From: UBA287 sp034190325
Lineage (GTDB): Archaea; Thermoplasmatota; UBA186; UBA287
Assembly: GCA_034190325.1 (NCBI GenBank)
Contig: JAXHST010000081.1
Location: 1-61,537, forward strand
Reading direction: 5' to 3'
Length of the DNA stretch: 61,537 bases
The position numbers were made by a program, and so were the translations under genes. Below the pieces are notes generated by a model. That model was not told the origin of the DNA and made no database searches. It saw only the letters and a list, made by a program, of their open reading frames with translations. Below are positions 7,974-16,913 of the stretch, in pieces (position 1 is the first letter of the stretch; the number at the start of each line of letters is the position of its first letter).

Positions 7974-8417
7974 ATGATCTCCCTGAGGCGTGCAACAGCG
8001 AAAGACGCAGAGATCCTTGCCAGCTGGTTCAATGATAGAACAAATACAGAATACATGGATGATACAAGAGAGAGCTATGACGCAGAATACCTGAAGGATA
8101 AATTGGGAGCCATGGATTTTATAATCCTGCTCGATGAAAAACCTATAGGCTACTGTTTTCTATACGATATCAAAGATGGCAGGGCTGAGATATCCGTACT
8201 AATAGGGGATAAAGCTAAACAGGGTAAAGGCTATGGGAAGGAGGCTTTACGTTTGTTGTGCGATACCGCATTTAAGGAATTAGGTTTGAAAGAGCTCTTT
8301 GCTCGCGTTGATGAGGATAACGCACCCTCTTTAAGGATATTAGATAGGTGTGGTTTTTACAGGGCTGGAAAGAAGGGCAGGGATATCCTATTTTTTAAGA
8401 AGAACTATAGCTTATAA
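7974..8417 (+). CDS. GNAT-family N-acetyltransferase
   Basis: A 147-residue protein covering a whole GNAT domain: an N-terminal strand (MISLRRATAKDAEILA), a central sheet, the acetyl-CoA pyrophosphate-binding loop KQGKGYGKEAL near residues 82-92, and the end DEDNAPSLRILDRCGF typical of the RimJ/RimL branch. Possible substrates include protein N termini, polyamines and small amines. I chose the ATG at 7974 because the fold begins there and a GGAGGAGG stretch precedes it, though at a long spacing of about 14 nt. The end overlaps the convergent kinase gene by 13 nt. Confidence 0.88.
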   Translation: MISLRRATAKDAEILASWFNDRTNTEYMDDTRESYDAEYLKDKLGAMDFIILLDEKPIGYCFLYDIKDGRAEISVLIGDKAKQGKGYGKEALRLLCDTAFKELGLKELFARVDEDNAPSLRILDRCGFYRAGKKGRDILFFKKNYSL

Positions 8418-8887
8418 CCGAACTTTCGCAAAAGAGCTTTTCTCTCTTCTTTCTTATCCTCATTCTCTACTCCTTCAGGTTTATACCCATCTATCACACC
8501 AAGGATTCCTCCCCCCTGTGCGGTCTCGCAAACTATAACCTCTAAAGGATTGGCAGTTGCGCAGTATATAGTGCATACTTCAGGAACGCTTTTCAGCCAG
8601 TTCAGCAAATTTATGGGAAAAGCCTCTCCCAGCAGAATGACAAATATGTGTCCTGCACCTATGTCTAAGGCTATCCTGCACGCCTGGTCTGTAAGCTCTC
8701 CATCATTCCCCTCCCATCTCACAAGGCAATCGCCAGAAGCTTCATTGAATGCTATTCCGAAACTGCAGGAAGGCACCGCATTTTTTATTGCTTCATAGAG
8801 ATCCTCTATGCTCTTTATGAAGTGCGTCTGCCCTATGATTATGTTTGTTCCTTCCGGCTTTTCCACCGGGATCACTTTTATTTCCAT
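8405..8887 (-). CDS. Adenosine-specific kinase (DUF355 family)
   Basis: A 160-residue protein matching the DUF355 family along its whole length, with NIIIGQTHFIKSIEDLYEA, FGIAFNEASGDCLVR and the C-terminal CATANPLEVIV and TAQGGGILGVIDG. One member of the family was described as an adenosine-specific kinase; it lacks the ribokinase fold. The protein would phosphorylate adenosine to AMP in the cytosol, as part of purine salvage. It stands alone, convergent with the GNAT gene, and is separated by 149 nt from the DpsL gene, which is read the other way. Confidence 0.88.
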   Translation of the reverse strand: MEIKVIPVEKPEGTNIIIGQTHFIKSIEDLYEAIKNAVPSCSFGIAFNEASGDCLVRWEGNDGELTDQACRIALDIGAGHIFVILLGEAFPINLLNWLKSVPEVCTIYCATANPLEVIVCETAQGGGILGVIDGYKPEGVENEDKKEERKALLRKFGYKL

Positions 8888-9036
8888 ATGTGGTTAAATG
8901 ACGCTTTGTTTATTAATCTTTTTTATCTTTTGATTTTCAATAGCGCATCCAACATCTTTGTTTATACATAAGGCTGAGAAGCTCTTTAAACACAAACTAT
9001 TTAAATAGGGGATGTTATATATTTTGAGGTGAAAAA

Positions 9037-9600
9037 ATGTCCAGGGTGGAGAGAGAAATTCTTGAAAAGCACGGGATAGACATGAACGTGCTGATGGAAA
9101 AGTTGAGGAAGGCTGCGGCTTCGGAGCTTCTGACTTACTACTACTATACTCTGATACGCTATAATCTCGCAGGGCCAGATGCTGAGGCGGCGAAGGAGAT
9201 AGCGGAGGATGCAAGGCTTGAGGACAGATGCCACTTTGAGATCCTGGTACAGAGGATCTATGAGCTGGGAGGTGAGCTCTACAACACGCTGAGAGAGCTT
9301 GAGGAAGATGCTGGCTGCAAGAGTCCTTACTTACCAGAGAATAGAGACACAAAGTCCCTGCTAAAGGTGCTGCTTGATGCTGAGAGGTGCGCTGAGAGGA
9401 TATATCATGATCTCTGCGATTACACATTCGGCAAGGATCCGGTGACCTATGATTACTCTTTAGCCATATTGCACGAAGAGGTTGAGCATGAAGCATGGTT
9501 TGAAGAGCTATTAGACATGGGCAAGAGCGGGCATTTCAGGAGAAGGTATCCCGGAGAGAGCCCCTTCACAAAGAAGTTCAGACACATAGAGAAGGACTAA
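9037..9600 (+). CDS. DpsL-type ferritin-like protein
   Basis: A 187-residue four-helix-bundle protein. Helix motifs bear carboxylate and histidine ligands: ASELLTYYYYTL (near 29-40), DARLEDRCHFEIL (near 58-70), a third helix around DAERCAERIYHD, and HEEVEHEAWFEELL (near 151-164). The cysteines at AGCKS and ERCAER fit the DPS-like (DpsL/thioferritin) group, which uses peroxide to oxidise and store iron and so protects against oxidative stress. A TATA-like box (CTATTTAAATAG) at 8996-9007 and the Shine-Dalgarno GAGGTGA about six bases before the ATG show this transcript has a leader, unlike many neighbours. Confidence 0.85.
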   Translation: MSRVEREILEKHGIDMNVLMEKLRKAAASELLTYYYYTLIRYNLAGPDAEAAKEIAEDARLEDRCHFEILVQRIYELGGELYNTLRELEEDAGCKSPYLPENRDTKSLLKVLLDAERCAERIYHDLCDYTFGKDPVTYDYSLAILHEEVEHEAWFEELLDMGKSGHFRRRYPGESPFTKKFRHIEKD

Positions 9601-10385
9601 GCCAGAGCTACATCGAGCAACATCATAACCGCAAAGCCGAGGAAGGCTCCCATTGTTGCTATGTCCGGGTTCTCCCTCTCTGCCTCCGGCACAACTTCCT
9701 CTATAACCACAAATATCATAGCTCCTGCGGCGAAAGCTAGGGCATATGGTAAAATAGCTCTGGCGCTTATTGCTATTGCAGCGCCTGTAACACCAGCAAT
9801 AGGCTCAACAATGGCTGATAGCTGCCCATAGAAAAAGCTCTTTTTTACGCTCAGGTGCTCTCTGCGCAGAGGAAAAGAGACCGCAAGACCTTCAGGAAAG
9901 TTCTGTATGCCTATGCCGATAGCCAGGGCTATCGCTGTAAGGGTTGTGTAGCCCTCCAATCCCGCAGCCGCGGCGCCGAAAGCAACACCGACCGCCAGGC
10001 CTTCAGGTATGTTGTGCATGGTTATCGCAAGCACCAGAAGGGTAGTTTTGCTCCACGAAGTTTTCACCCCCTCTCTCTCATTGATCGATGCCCCCAGGTG
10101 CAGGTGAGGCATCACCATGTCCAAGATCCTTAGCGTAATGCCGCCGAGCAGAAAGCCTACTAACGCAGGCAACCATGGTGCAGCACCAATCTCTGAAGAT
10201 AGCTCTATCGCAGGTGCAAGCAGCGACCAGTAACTTGCGGCCAGCATCACCCCGGCTGCAAAGCCAAGCATAGCGTCAAGCAATTTTTTGCTCGGCTCTT
10301 TTAATAAAAAAACAAAAGCAGCGCCCAACGCTGTCAGAGCCCATGTGAAGCATGTTGCCAGAAGTGCCTGAAGAACAGGGTTCAT
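9597..10385 (-). CDS. ZIP-family divalent metal transporter
   Basis: A membrane protein of about 262 residues with eight predicted membrane helices. Both ZIP metal-site motifs are present: HNIPEGLAVGVAFG in one helix and QNFPEGLAVSFPLR in the next. A Met-His stretch (MPHLHL) lies in the loop between helices 3 and 4. The family imports Zn, Fe or Mn. The ATG at 10385 is chosen because the TATA-like TTTATTATA (10406-10414) is 25 nt upstream of it; an ATG at 10400 is too close to that box. The 3' end overlaps the convergent DpsL gene by 4 nt, and metal supply plus iron storage is a sensible neighbourhood. Confidence 0.93.
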   Translation of the reverse strand: MNPVLQALLATCFTWALTALGAAFVFLLKEPSKKLLDAMLGFAAGVMLAASYWSLLAPAIELSSEIGAAPWLPALVGFLLGGITLRILDMVMPHLHLGASINEREGVKTSWSKTTLLVLAITMHNIPEGLAVGVAFGAAAAGLEGYTTLTAIALAIGIGIQNFPEGLAVSFPLRREHLSVKKSFFYGQLSAIVEPIAGVTGAAIAISARAILPYALAFAAGAMIFVVIEEVVPEAERENPDIATMGAFLGFAVMMLLDVALA

Positions 10386-10459
10386 GCTCTTTAGCTGCAT
10401 CTCATATAATAAAACTATCTATGGCGCAACTCTATTAAAGAGAGAGATGTCTTATCTCT

Positions 10460-11095
10460 GTGCGATTTACCAGAAAGAGCCTATCAAGGTTCAATGGAAG
10501 GGATGGCATGCCTGCTTACATCGCATTTGAGGGCAAGGTTTATGATGTCTCTGAGAGCCCTTTATGGCGCAATGGAAAGCATCAGGTGGTGCATGAAGCT
10601 GGAAGAGATCTTACTGGAGAGCTAGATAAAGCACCGCACGATAAGGAAATGCTTGATAAATTTCCTGTAGTAGGGGAATTTCTGTGGTATGAGGAGATCG
10701 AGCACACAGCAGATGCAGGGATAAGAGCTTATGGTGCAACAATAGACGAGCTTTTTGAGAACTGTGCTTATGGAATGCACTCAATAATGTTAGAAAACTA
10801 TGATGTTTCTAAATCTAAAGAAGGATCTTTTGATTTTGAGCTTGAGAGTGATACCCTAGAGGCCCTCCTGGTGAAATGGTTGAACGAGCTTCTTTTCTAT
10901 TTTGAAACAAAATCTTTAGTATTCTCCGATTTTGTGGTTAAGCTCAATAAAAAGTTAAAGGCAAAGGCCTCCTTTGAGGAGTATGATGAAAAAAAGCATG
11001 GTTATGCAACCCTGATAAAGGCCGTAACTTACCATAACCTGGAGATAAGAAAAGAGAAAGATATTTATGTAGTAGAGGTAATATTTGACGTTTAG
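10460..11095 (+). CDS. Cytochrome b5-like domain fused to archease
   Basis: A 211-residue fusion. Residues 1-75 form a small cytochrome b5-like heme/steroid-binding domain (FTRKSLSRFNGRDGMPAYIA, YDVSESPLWRNGKHQ, HEAGRDLT). From about residue 78 it is archease (EEIEHTADAGIRAYGATIDE, with a C-terminal IFDV end). Archease activates the RNA ligase RtcB, and rtcB is the next gene, 8 nt downstream. The reading frame is open across the junction, and archease lacks its own start there (GEFLWYEEIEHT). The GTG at 10460 lies about 24 nt after a TATA-like TCTATTAAAGA. The usual axial histidines of b5 are not both evident, so heme binding is uncertain. Confidence 0.85.
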   Translation: MRFTRKSLSRFNGRDGMPAYIAFEGKVYDVSESPLWRNGKHQVVHEAGRDLTGELDKAPHDKEMLDKFPVVGEFLWYEEIEHTADAGIRAYGATIDELFENCAYGMHSIMLENYDVSKSKEGSFDFELESDTLEALLVKWLNELLFYFETKSLVFSDFVVKLNKKLKAKASFEEYDEKKHGYATLIKAVTYHNLEIRKEKDIYVVEVIFDV

Positions 11096-11103
11096 GTGAC
11101 AGG

Positions 11104-12507
11104 ATGAAATTGAAAAAGATAGGCGAATGCAGATATGAGATACCGGTAGACTACAAAGCCGGAATGAGGGTTCCCGGGCTCATATTCGCAAATGAAAGTA
11201 TGGTAGAGAATGTATCAGAGGCTGTCGAGCAGGTAGCGAATGTTGCCACATTGCCAGGGGTGTTAAAGCATTCATTAGCAATGCCAGATATGCACTGGGG
11301 TTATGGCTTCCCTATAGGCGGGGTAGCGGCTATGTCTCCTGAGAACGGTGTTATAAGCCCCGGAGGCGTAGGTTTTGACATAAACTGTGGCGTCAGACTC
11401 CTTGTCTCTGATGTTCCATATGAGGACATCAAAGGAAAGCTCAGAGATCTGGTTGACAGGATATTCAAAGAAGTGCCAAGTGGTGTAGGATCAAAGGGAA
11501 AGCTAAGGCTGAGCCCCGAGGAGTTGAAAAAGCTTGTGGTAGATGGCGCCTCATGGGCTATAGATGGAGGTTATGGTTACGCTGAGGATCTAAAATGCAT
11601 AGAGGAAGATGGGTGCATGAAGGATGCTGATGCAGATGTAATAAGTAAGAGAGCGATTCAGCGGGGAGCCCCGGAGGTAGGAACTCTGGGCGCGGGCAAC
11701 CACTTCCTTGAGATCCAGAAGGTTGATAAGATATATGATGAGAGGATAGCAAAGGCTTTTGGCCTCTTTGAAGGTCAGATAACCGTGATGATTCACACAG
11801 GTTCAAGGGGCTTCGGTCACCAGGTATGCACTGATTTTCTTGAGGTTATGGAAAAAGCATCTAAAGATTATGGTATAACTCTTGCCGATAGACAGTTAGC
11901 CTGCGCTCCTATTGAGAGCAATGAAGCGCAGAATTACTATGGCGCTATGTGCTGCGCAGCCAACTATGCATGGGCAAACAGACAGATTATAACGCACTGG
12001 GTTAGAGAGAGCTTTGATGGAGAACTCAGAGTGCTTTATGACGTTGCACACAACATTGCTAAATTTGAAGAGCATGATGTTGATGGTAAAAACGTCAGGT
12101 GCTGCGTTCATAGAAAGGGAGCAACCAGAGCCTTTTATGACAGAAGCGAAATACCGCAGATTTACAGGGCTGTGGGGCAGCCCGTGCTCATACCCGGGGA
12201 TATGGGGACTGCTAGCTATGTCCTTGTTGGAACCGAGCAGGCTATGAAAGAAACCTTCGGCTCAACATGCCATGGAGCAGGAAGGGTTTTGAGCAGGCAT
12301 CAGGCTCTGAGGGATCTAACATATGAAGGCGTGAACTCGGAGTTGAGGGGCAAAGGCATATATCTGAGAGCTGCCAGCAAAAAGGTTGCTGTTGAAGAAG
12401 CGCCTGAGGCTTACAAGAGGGTTGATGAGGTTGTTGACGTATGCGAGAAGGCAGGGATCTCAAAGATTGTTGCAAGGATGGTGCCATTGGGTGTAGTGAA
12501 GGGCTAG
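11104..12507 (+). CDS. rtcB: RNA-splicing ligase RtcB
   Basis: A 467-residue, intein-free RtcB that seals 2',3'-cyclic phosphate (or 3'-phosphate) and 5'-OH RNA ends with GTP and Mn2+, as needed after tRNA splicing. Metal ligands are visible in DINCGVR, GAGNHFLEI, IHTGSRGFGHQ and DVAHNIAKFE. The GMP-linked histidine is expected in STCHGAGR. RKGATRAF and PGDMGTASY are also present. The Shine-Dalgarno AGGTGA ends about six bases before the ATG. It is co-transcribed with the archease fusion, its activator. The end overlaps the convergent comB gene by 4 nt. Confidence 0.96.
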   Translation: MKLKKIGECRYEIPVDYKAGMRVPGLIFANESMVENVSEAVEQVANVATLPGVLKHSLAMPDMHWGYGFPIGGVAAMSPENGVISPGGVGFDINCGVRLLVSDVPYEDIKGKLRDLVDRIFKEVPSGVGSKGKLRLSPEELKKLVVDGASWAIDGGYGYAEDLKCIEEDGCMKDADADVISKRAIQRGAPEVGTLGAGNHFLEIQKVDKIYDERIAKAFGLFEGQITVMIHTGSRGFGHQVCTDFLEVMEKASKDYGITLADRQLACAPIESNEAQNYYGAMCCAANYAWANRQIITHWVRESFDGELRVLYDVAHNIAKFEEHDVDGKNVRCCVHRKGATRAFYDRSEIPQIYRAVGQPVLIPGDMGTASYVLVGTEQAMKETFGSTCHGAGRVLSRHQALRDLTYEGVNSELRGKGIYLRAASKKVAVEEAPEAYKRVDEVVDVCEKAGISKIVARMVPLGVVKG

Positions 12508-13163
12508 AGAGCTATAGCTCCATTCTTTAGCACAGGGCAAACGTCAAAAGCATCTTTCTGCAAGCAAAAGCCAATATCTTTCTCAAACCCATGCTCTTTT
12601 AGCCTCTTTGCTCCTGAACAAGCCATTACATCCTCTTCCTTAACTCTCTTAGCTAAAATAGCAAAGTCGTTCGCTGGCTTAAGAGGCTCTGCTATGCACC
12701 CTGCGCCATAGAGATCCTCAAGGGCAAATTCTTTGGCCTCCAAGCCGCAGCAAACAAGGCATACTTGCGTATAGCCCTCTCTTTCCATTTTTTCCTTCAC
12801 AGCGCTTGCATTGAGGACTGAGCCTATCAAAACGTTTTTTCTCATAAGCGCTCTTATCACCTTCGTGCCAGCGCTTGTGCGATGCACTATTGTTTTTCCT
12901 TTTATGCTTTCATCCAGCGCAGATGGAGAGTTGTTCATGTCGAAGCCCCTTATGCTTTTCGTTCTGCTCTCTCCAGCCAGCAATACCTTTTCTTTTGTTT
13001 GTTCTTTCAATTGAAAGGCCTCTTTTGTCGTCTGCGCAGGGATAATTTTTTTTGCTCCAAGAGCCAGAGCTGTTACCATAAAGCTTGTAGCCCTGAACAC
13101 ATCTATAACAACATAGCAATCTGCGCTCTCTTCAGCTCTGGAAAACCATACAACCTTAAACAA
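12504..13163 (-). CDS. comB: 2-phosphosulfolactate phosphatase family protein (ComB-like)
   Basis: A 219-residue protein matching the ComB family, with VVIDVFRATSFMVTALALGA at the N terminus, GFDMNNSPSAL, VHRTSAGTKVIRAL and the acidic LEDLYGAGCIAEPL. ComB is a Mg-dependent phosphatase that makes 3-sulfolactate in coenzyme M synthesis. Homologues are also common in bacteria and non-methanogens, where the role is unclear. No other coenzyme M gene is in this window, so the physiological substrate is open. The start overlaps the upstream xpt-like gene by 8 nt on the same strand. Confidence 0.88.
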   Translation of the reverse strand: MFKVVWFSRAEESADCYVVIDVFRATSFMVTALALGAKKIIPAQTTKEAFQLKEQTKEKVLLAGESRTKSIRGFDMNNSPSALDESIKGKTIVHRTSAGTKVIRALMRKNVLIGSVLNASAVKEKMEREGYTQVCLVCCGLEAKEFALEDLYGAGCIAEPLKPANDFAILAKRVKEEDVMACSGAKRLKEHGFEKDIGFCLQKDAFDVCPVLKNGAIAL

Positions 13164-13737
13164 AGGTTATGCCCCCCTTTATGCTTTTTATTTTAACAAG
13201 CGTATAGGGGTCAATCTTTAAGCGCTCTCTGCCCCCTTCAAAGCACTTTTCTATTATGGCGCAATATCCGCAGAGCTCTGCCTTTGCCTCTTTTACCATC
13301 TCCATCAGGGCTAAGCATGTCGAGCCGCTCGCCAAGAAATCATCCACTATCAGCACTCTATCCTTCTCATTCAGATATCTTTTTGATATGGCGAGAGGTA
13401 TCTTTTCTCCTCTGGTAACAGAGTATGCCTCTCTGAAATAAACGTCTGAGCCAAGGGTTTTTGGCAGCTTTTTCTTAGCGTAGAGCATGGGCACTTTGAG
13501 ATGGAAAGCTGTGAAGCACGCGGGGGGTATACCGCTAGCTTCGACCGTTAAAACCTTGGTTGCTGAGGGAAATTTTTCTGCGAAATCCATGCCTATCTCA
13601 TCCATTATCTCCATATCCACAAGGTGATTTATGAATCCGGCAACATTTATTATGTTGGGCTCAACTATTATGGCATCCTTTTTTATTCTCTCTTTGATCC
13701 TTTCTTTTAGCTCCATAAATAGAATGTTATTCTTCAT
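13156..13737 (-). CDS. Purine phosphoribosyltransferase, xanthine type (Xpt-like)
   Basis: A type I phosphoribosyltransferase of 193 residues. The PRPP-binding loop RVLIVDDFLASGSTCLAL lies near residues 128-145. The N-terminal region IINVAGFINHLVDMEIM and the segment TVEASGIPPACFTAF are as in Bacillus-type xanthine phosphoribosyltransferases, which convert xanthine or hypoxanthine plus PRPP to nucleotides. The ATG at 13737 is kept because a TATA-like GATATAATC sits about 21-24 nt upstream; an ATG seven codons in (13716) fits the family N terminus equally well. It leads a two-gene unit with comB. Confidence 0.87.
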   Translation of the reverse strand: MKNNILFMELKERIKERIKKDAIIVEPNIINVAGFINHLVDMEIMDEIGMDFAEKFPSATKVLTVEASGIPPACFTAFHLKVPMLYAKKKLPKTLGSDVYFREAYSVTRGEKIPLAISKRYLNEKDRVLIVDDFLASGSTCLALMEMVKEAKAELCGYCAIIEKCFEGGRERLKIDPYTLVKIKSIKGGITFV

Positions 13738-13807
13738 TAAATCTGTTTGTTTTGATTATATCGCAGGCAAAGAACAATGATAATATAGTGGGAACTCATT
13801 TAGGTAT

Positions 13808-15964
13808 ATGCGGTTCTTTTTCATAGATCACCCTAAAAGTGCCGTTCTGATTTTTGCCCTTATAACTTTAACACTATCTTTGCCCATATCTCAGATGAGG
13901 ATAGAAACAGATATGACCGCCTATCTGCCATCCGATGTTCCTGTTGTGCAGGCATTGAATGAAGTTGCGAGCAACTGGGCTACAGAGTATTACATCCTGC
14001 TCATAAAGTCCGACAACGTGCTGGATAGAGAGGTGCTTGATGAGATGCAGCGTGTGGAATCCATGGTTAATCCGGATGTTAATGACGGGGGTTTGAGGGA
14101 TGGCGTTGTCTATACAATGTCAATATCCTCTGTTCTATCCATAATGCCTTTTGATGTGAGTCCACAATCAATAATCTCTATTCTCCCATCAGAGATAACA
14201 GGGATGCTTGTGAACGAAGACATGACGCAAACAGCCATGCTCGTTGGGGTCTATCCATTCGCAAACAGAACGGCTCTAACACAGCGCATCAGAGCAGTTG
14301 TGGAGGACTCATCTCTAAACATCTCCATTACAGGTTTACCCGTAATATCTGAGGAGGTAACGGTATGGGCATATGACCAGATGTACATCATCTTGCTTGT
14401 CGTCATAATTCTATTTGCAGTGATATATGCATTTCATAGAACCATAAAGAGCATATTCATATGTCTCATTCCAAGTATCCTTGCCATGGCTCAAACCTAC
14501 GGGCTCTTAGTTCTGTCACGTGTCACTTTAACCCCCGAAATAGTCCTGCTTGTAGCTCCTATGTCTCTCGCGCTTGGGGTTAACTATGCAATATACCTCA
14601 TGGAAAGGTTTTCATCAACAAATAGCGCAGATGCTAAAGAAAGATTATACAAGACCGTAAGAACTACAGGCATTGCGATCCTTCTGTCAGCGCTCACAAC
14701 AATTGTTGGCTTTGTCTCATTAGTATTCGGGATTCTTCCGAGCGTTAGAGTTCTGGGCATAGCGCTTGTTATGGCAATATCTCTTGTTTTCATATCAACT
14801 GCCATGCTGGTACCTGCACTGATACTGATACTGAAGTATGAAAAGAGGGGTTCATCCCACCTGTGGCAAAGCCTCAGCGAGTACCCCATCAAACACGCTA
14901 AAGCAATAGTCTCTGTGATACTCATTTTTACCATAGCCTCTCTATTCTGCATCACCACAGTATCCACCAGTGCAAACTACATGGAGATGGTCCCTGAGAC
15001 CATACCTTCTATAAATACAATGATGGACTACTCAAAAAACATGTCCTCAAGCGCCCAGCCAAACATGATGCTGGTTAAGGGAAATATTACTGATGTCAGA
15101 GCTTTGAAAGCTCTTGATAACTTCATAAATGAGCTCAACACGATAGAAAATGTCTCAGCCTTTGGCATACCAGCGGTCTATAGAGCAATATGGGAGAATA
15201 CCCCCCTTTTCCCGGAGCTCTACGGCTCTTTTCCATCAGAGCAGTGGCAGATCAACATCTTAAACCACCTTATGACCAGCTTTGCTGGTGATGAGATTCT
15301 CAGCACGTTTGTCAGCGGCAATAGCACCATAATAATGGTTAACACACCAATGATGGGTATAGAGGAGAGCACAAGGATTGTCACAGAGATAAACAGGCTC
15401 ATTAATGAGACGAGCATACCTGGCTGTGAGATATCTCAGCTCACTGGCTCGGTAGCTCTCACAGTTGAGATAAACAACATGCTGCTGACCAACCAGCAGA
15501 GAACCCTCATAATATCCTTAATACTCATATTCTTTATGGTTACCCTCATTTTCAGATCTTTGAAGCTTGGACTGCTTGTTATGATTCCACCTGTGCTTGT
15601 TGTGGCGTGGGAGCCTCTTCTTCTTTTCCTGATCAACATACCTCTCTCTCTCATAACAATAAGCCTTGGCTCTATAATGATCGGTATCGGGGTAGATTAT
15701 GGGATTGAAATAGTTCAGAGGGCACGCGATGAGGGTATGGGTATAAAAGGGATGGAAACCAGCATAAGACACACAGGTATGGCTTTGACGCAGGCTGTTG
15801 TGACAGAGGTCTTTGGTCTTGCGCCGGCTCTTCTTATAGAGATAACTCCGGTAAGGCAGTTTATCCTTTTGCTTATGCTCATGATAGCTACAGCTTATAT
15901 GTTTGCAGTGTTTTTCTTACCTGCCGTCTATTCTCTGTTTAGGAGGGAGCATGGAGGAGTTTAA
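13808..15964 (+). CDS. RND-superfamily (MMPL-type) membrane transporter
   Basis: A 718-residue protein with two repeats, each of one membrane helix, a large extracytoplasmic domain (about 30-190 and 395-550), and five further helices. The sequences ALGVNYAIYLMERFS in repeat 1 and IGIGVDYGIEIVQRARDEG in repeat 2 correspond to the helix-4 segment of MMPL/HpnN-like RND proteins, where acidic residues carry protons. Archaeal members may export lipids or hydrophobic compounds; the substrate is unknown. It looks leaderless, with a TATA-like GATAATATAG about 25 nt before the ATG. The end overlaps rpiA by 14 nt. Confidence 0.9.
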   Translation: MRFFFIDHPKSAVLIFALITLTLSLPISQMRIETDMTAYLPSDVPVVQALNEVASNWATEYYILLIKSDNVLDREVLDEMQRVESMVNPDVNDGGLRDGVVYTMSISSVLSIMPFDVSPQSIISILPSEITGMLVNEDMTQTAMLVGVYPFANRTALTQRIRAVVEDSSLNISITGLPVISEEVTVWAYDQMYIILLVVIILFAVIYAFHRTIKSIFICLIPSILAMAQTYGLLVLSRVTLTPEIVLLVAPMSLALGVNYAIYLMERFSSTNSADAKERLYKTVRTTGIAILLSALTTIVGFVSLVFGILPSVRVLGIALVMAISLVFISTAMLVPALILILKYEKRGSSHLWQSLSEYPIKHAKAIVSVILIFTIASLFCITTVSTSANYMEMVPETIPSINTMMDYSKNMSSSAQPNMMLVKGNITDVRALKALDNFINELNTIENVSAFGIPAVYRAIWENTPLFPELYGSFPSEQWQINILNHLMTSFAGDEILSTFVSGNSTIIMVNTPMMGIEESTRIVTEINRLINETSIPGCEISQLTGSVALTVEINNMLLTNQQRTLIISLILIFFMVTLIFRSLKLGLLVMIPPVLVVAWEPLLLFLINIPLSLITISLGSIMIGIGVDYGIEIVQRARDEGMGIKGMETSIRHTGMALTQAVVTEVFGLAPALLIEITPVRQFILLLMLMIATAYMFAVFFLPAVYSLFRREHGGV

Positions 15965-16595
15965 GAGAGCAGCTGCAGAAGAGGCTGTTGAGCTAATAGA
16001 AGATGGCATGGTTGTTGGTCTTGGCACAGGAAGCACCGTGAGCTATGCTATAAAGAGGATAGGTGAGATGAAGAAGATAACAGGGGTGCCCACTTCCATA
16101 GAAACTGAAAAACTCGCAAAAAAGTATGGAATCAGGATAGGAAACGTGGAGGACTTTGATGTTATAGACATTGATATAGATGGCGCTGACGAAATCGATA
16201 GATCTTTAAATCTCTCGAAGGGCTTGGGTGGTGCCCTCTACAGAGAGAAGGTTGTTGCACTGATGAGCAGGACCTTTGTTGTTGTGGCTGATGAGAGCAA
16301 ACTTGTTGGATCTCTGGGTGAGAAGGCTCCTGTATCTGTAGAGCTCCTTCCTTTCGGGCATAAGAGAGCTATCAGAGCACTTCAATCTCTGGGTTGCAGA
16401 TGTGATATAAGGGAAAAGAGGAGTGATAATGGAAACATGCTTGTGAGCTGCTATTTCGGACCGATATCAGAGCCATCCTCTCTTGTTGAGGCGATAAAGA
16501 GCATAACTGGTGTTGTGGAGCATGGACTATTTATTGGTATGGCGAGCAAATGTTTCATCGGGGGGAGGAAAGGGGTTACAACTATGGAGAGGTAG
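15951..16595 (+). CDS. rpiA: Ribose-5-phosphate isomerase A
   Basis: A 214-residue RpiA that interconverts ribose 5-phosphate and ribulose 5-phosphate. Family motifs in order: VGLGTGSTVSYAI (phosphate-binding loop), DIDIDGADEID (active-site acids), KGLGGALYREKVVA with the catalytic lysine and glutamate nearby, and VADESKLVGSLGEKAPV. The ATG at 15951 is supported by AGGAGGG four to ten bases upstream. The start lies inside the end of the RND gene, so it is co-transcribed with it. A T-tract follows the stop. Confidence 0.95.
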   Translation: MEEFKRAAAEEAVELIEDGMVVGLGTGSTVSYAIKRIGEMKKITGVPTSIETEKLAKKYGIRIGNVEDFDVIDIDIDGADEIDRSLNLSKGLGGALYREKVVALMSRTFVVVADESKLVGSLGEKAPVSVELLPFGHKRAIRALQSLGCRCDIREKRSDNGNMLVSCYFGPISEPSSLVEAIKSITGVVEHGLFIGMASKCFIGGRKGVTTMER

Positions 16596-16600
16596 CAGCC

Positions 16601-16609
16601 TTTTTTTCT
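16601..16609 (+). terminator. T-tract terminator after rpiA
   Basis: Seven T in a row followed by CTTCTTC, starting six bases after the rpiA stop codon. Oligo-T runs are the main termination signal in archaea. Confidence 0.5.
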
Positions 16610-16647
16610 TCTTCAGATCCTGCAGAATAACAGATATTCTTTTATGA

Positions 16648-16884
16648 TCATCTGGACTGTATGTCCCTGAGTCTTGCTTGAGCCATGAATGCCATAGCTA
16701 GAGTTCTGATTAGAGCATTCTCCTTCTTCAGCTCTTCAACAATCTTTTCTATTTCTTTTATATCATAGCTACTCTTGTAAGGAAGCTCTGCTTCTCTTAC
16801 CTTTCTGTTCATGAGGGCTTCTGCAGCCTCTCTACCCAAAGCATGAACGAATGCGCCAACAAGCTCATCTCTACTTACTCTCAT
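16648..16884 (-). CDS. Small uncharacterised helical protein
   Basis: A 78-residue, probably all-helical protein with no cysteine and no membrane segment. It has an amphipathic N-terminal part (RDELVGAFVHALGREAAEAL) and a heptad-like stretch near residues 43-60 (IEKIVEELKKENALI). I do not recognise a family. The ATG at 16884 follows a TATA-like GATTAAATATTC by about 27 nt, which supports a real leaderless gene. It lies between rpiA and the phosphoglycerate mutase homologue, on the same strand as the latter but with its own promoter. Confidence 0.6.
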   Translation of the reverse strand: MRVSRDELVGAFVHALGREAAEALMNRKVREAELPYKSSYDIKEIEKIVEELKKENALIRTLAMAFMAQARLRDIQSR

Positions 16885-16913
16885 GTCAATATTATGTTTT
16901 GATTTTTGAATAT

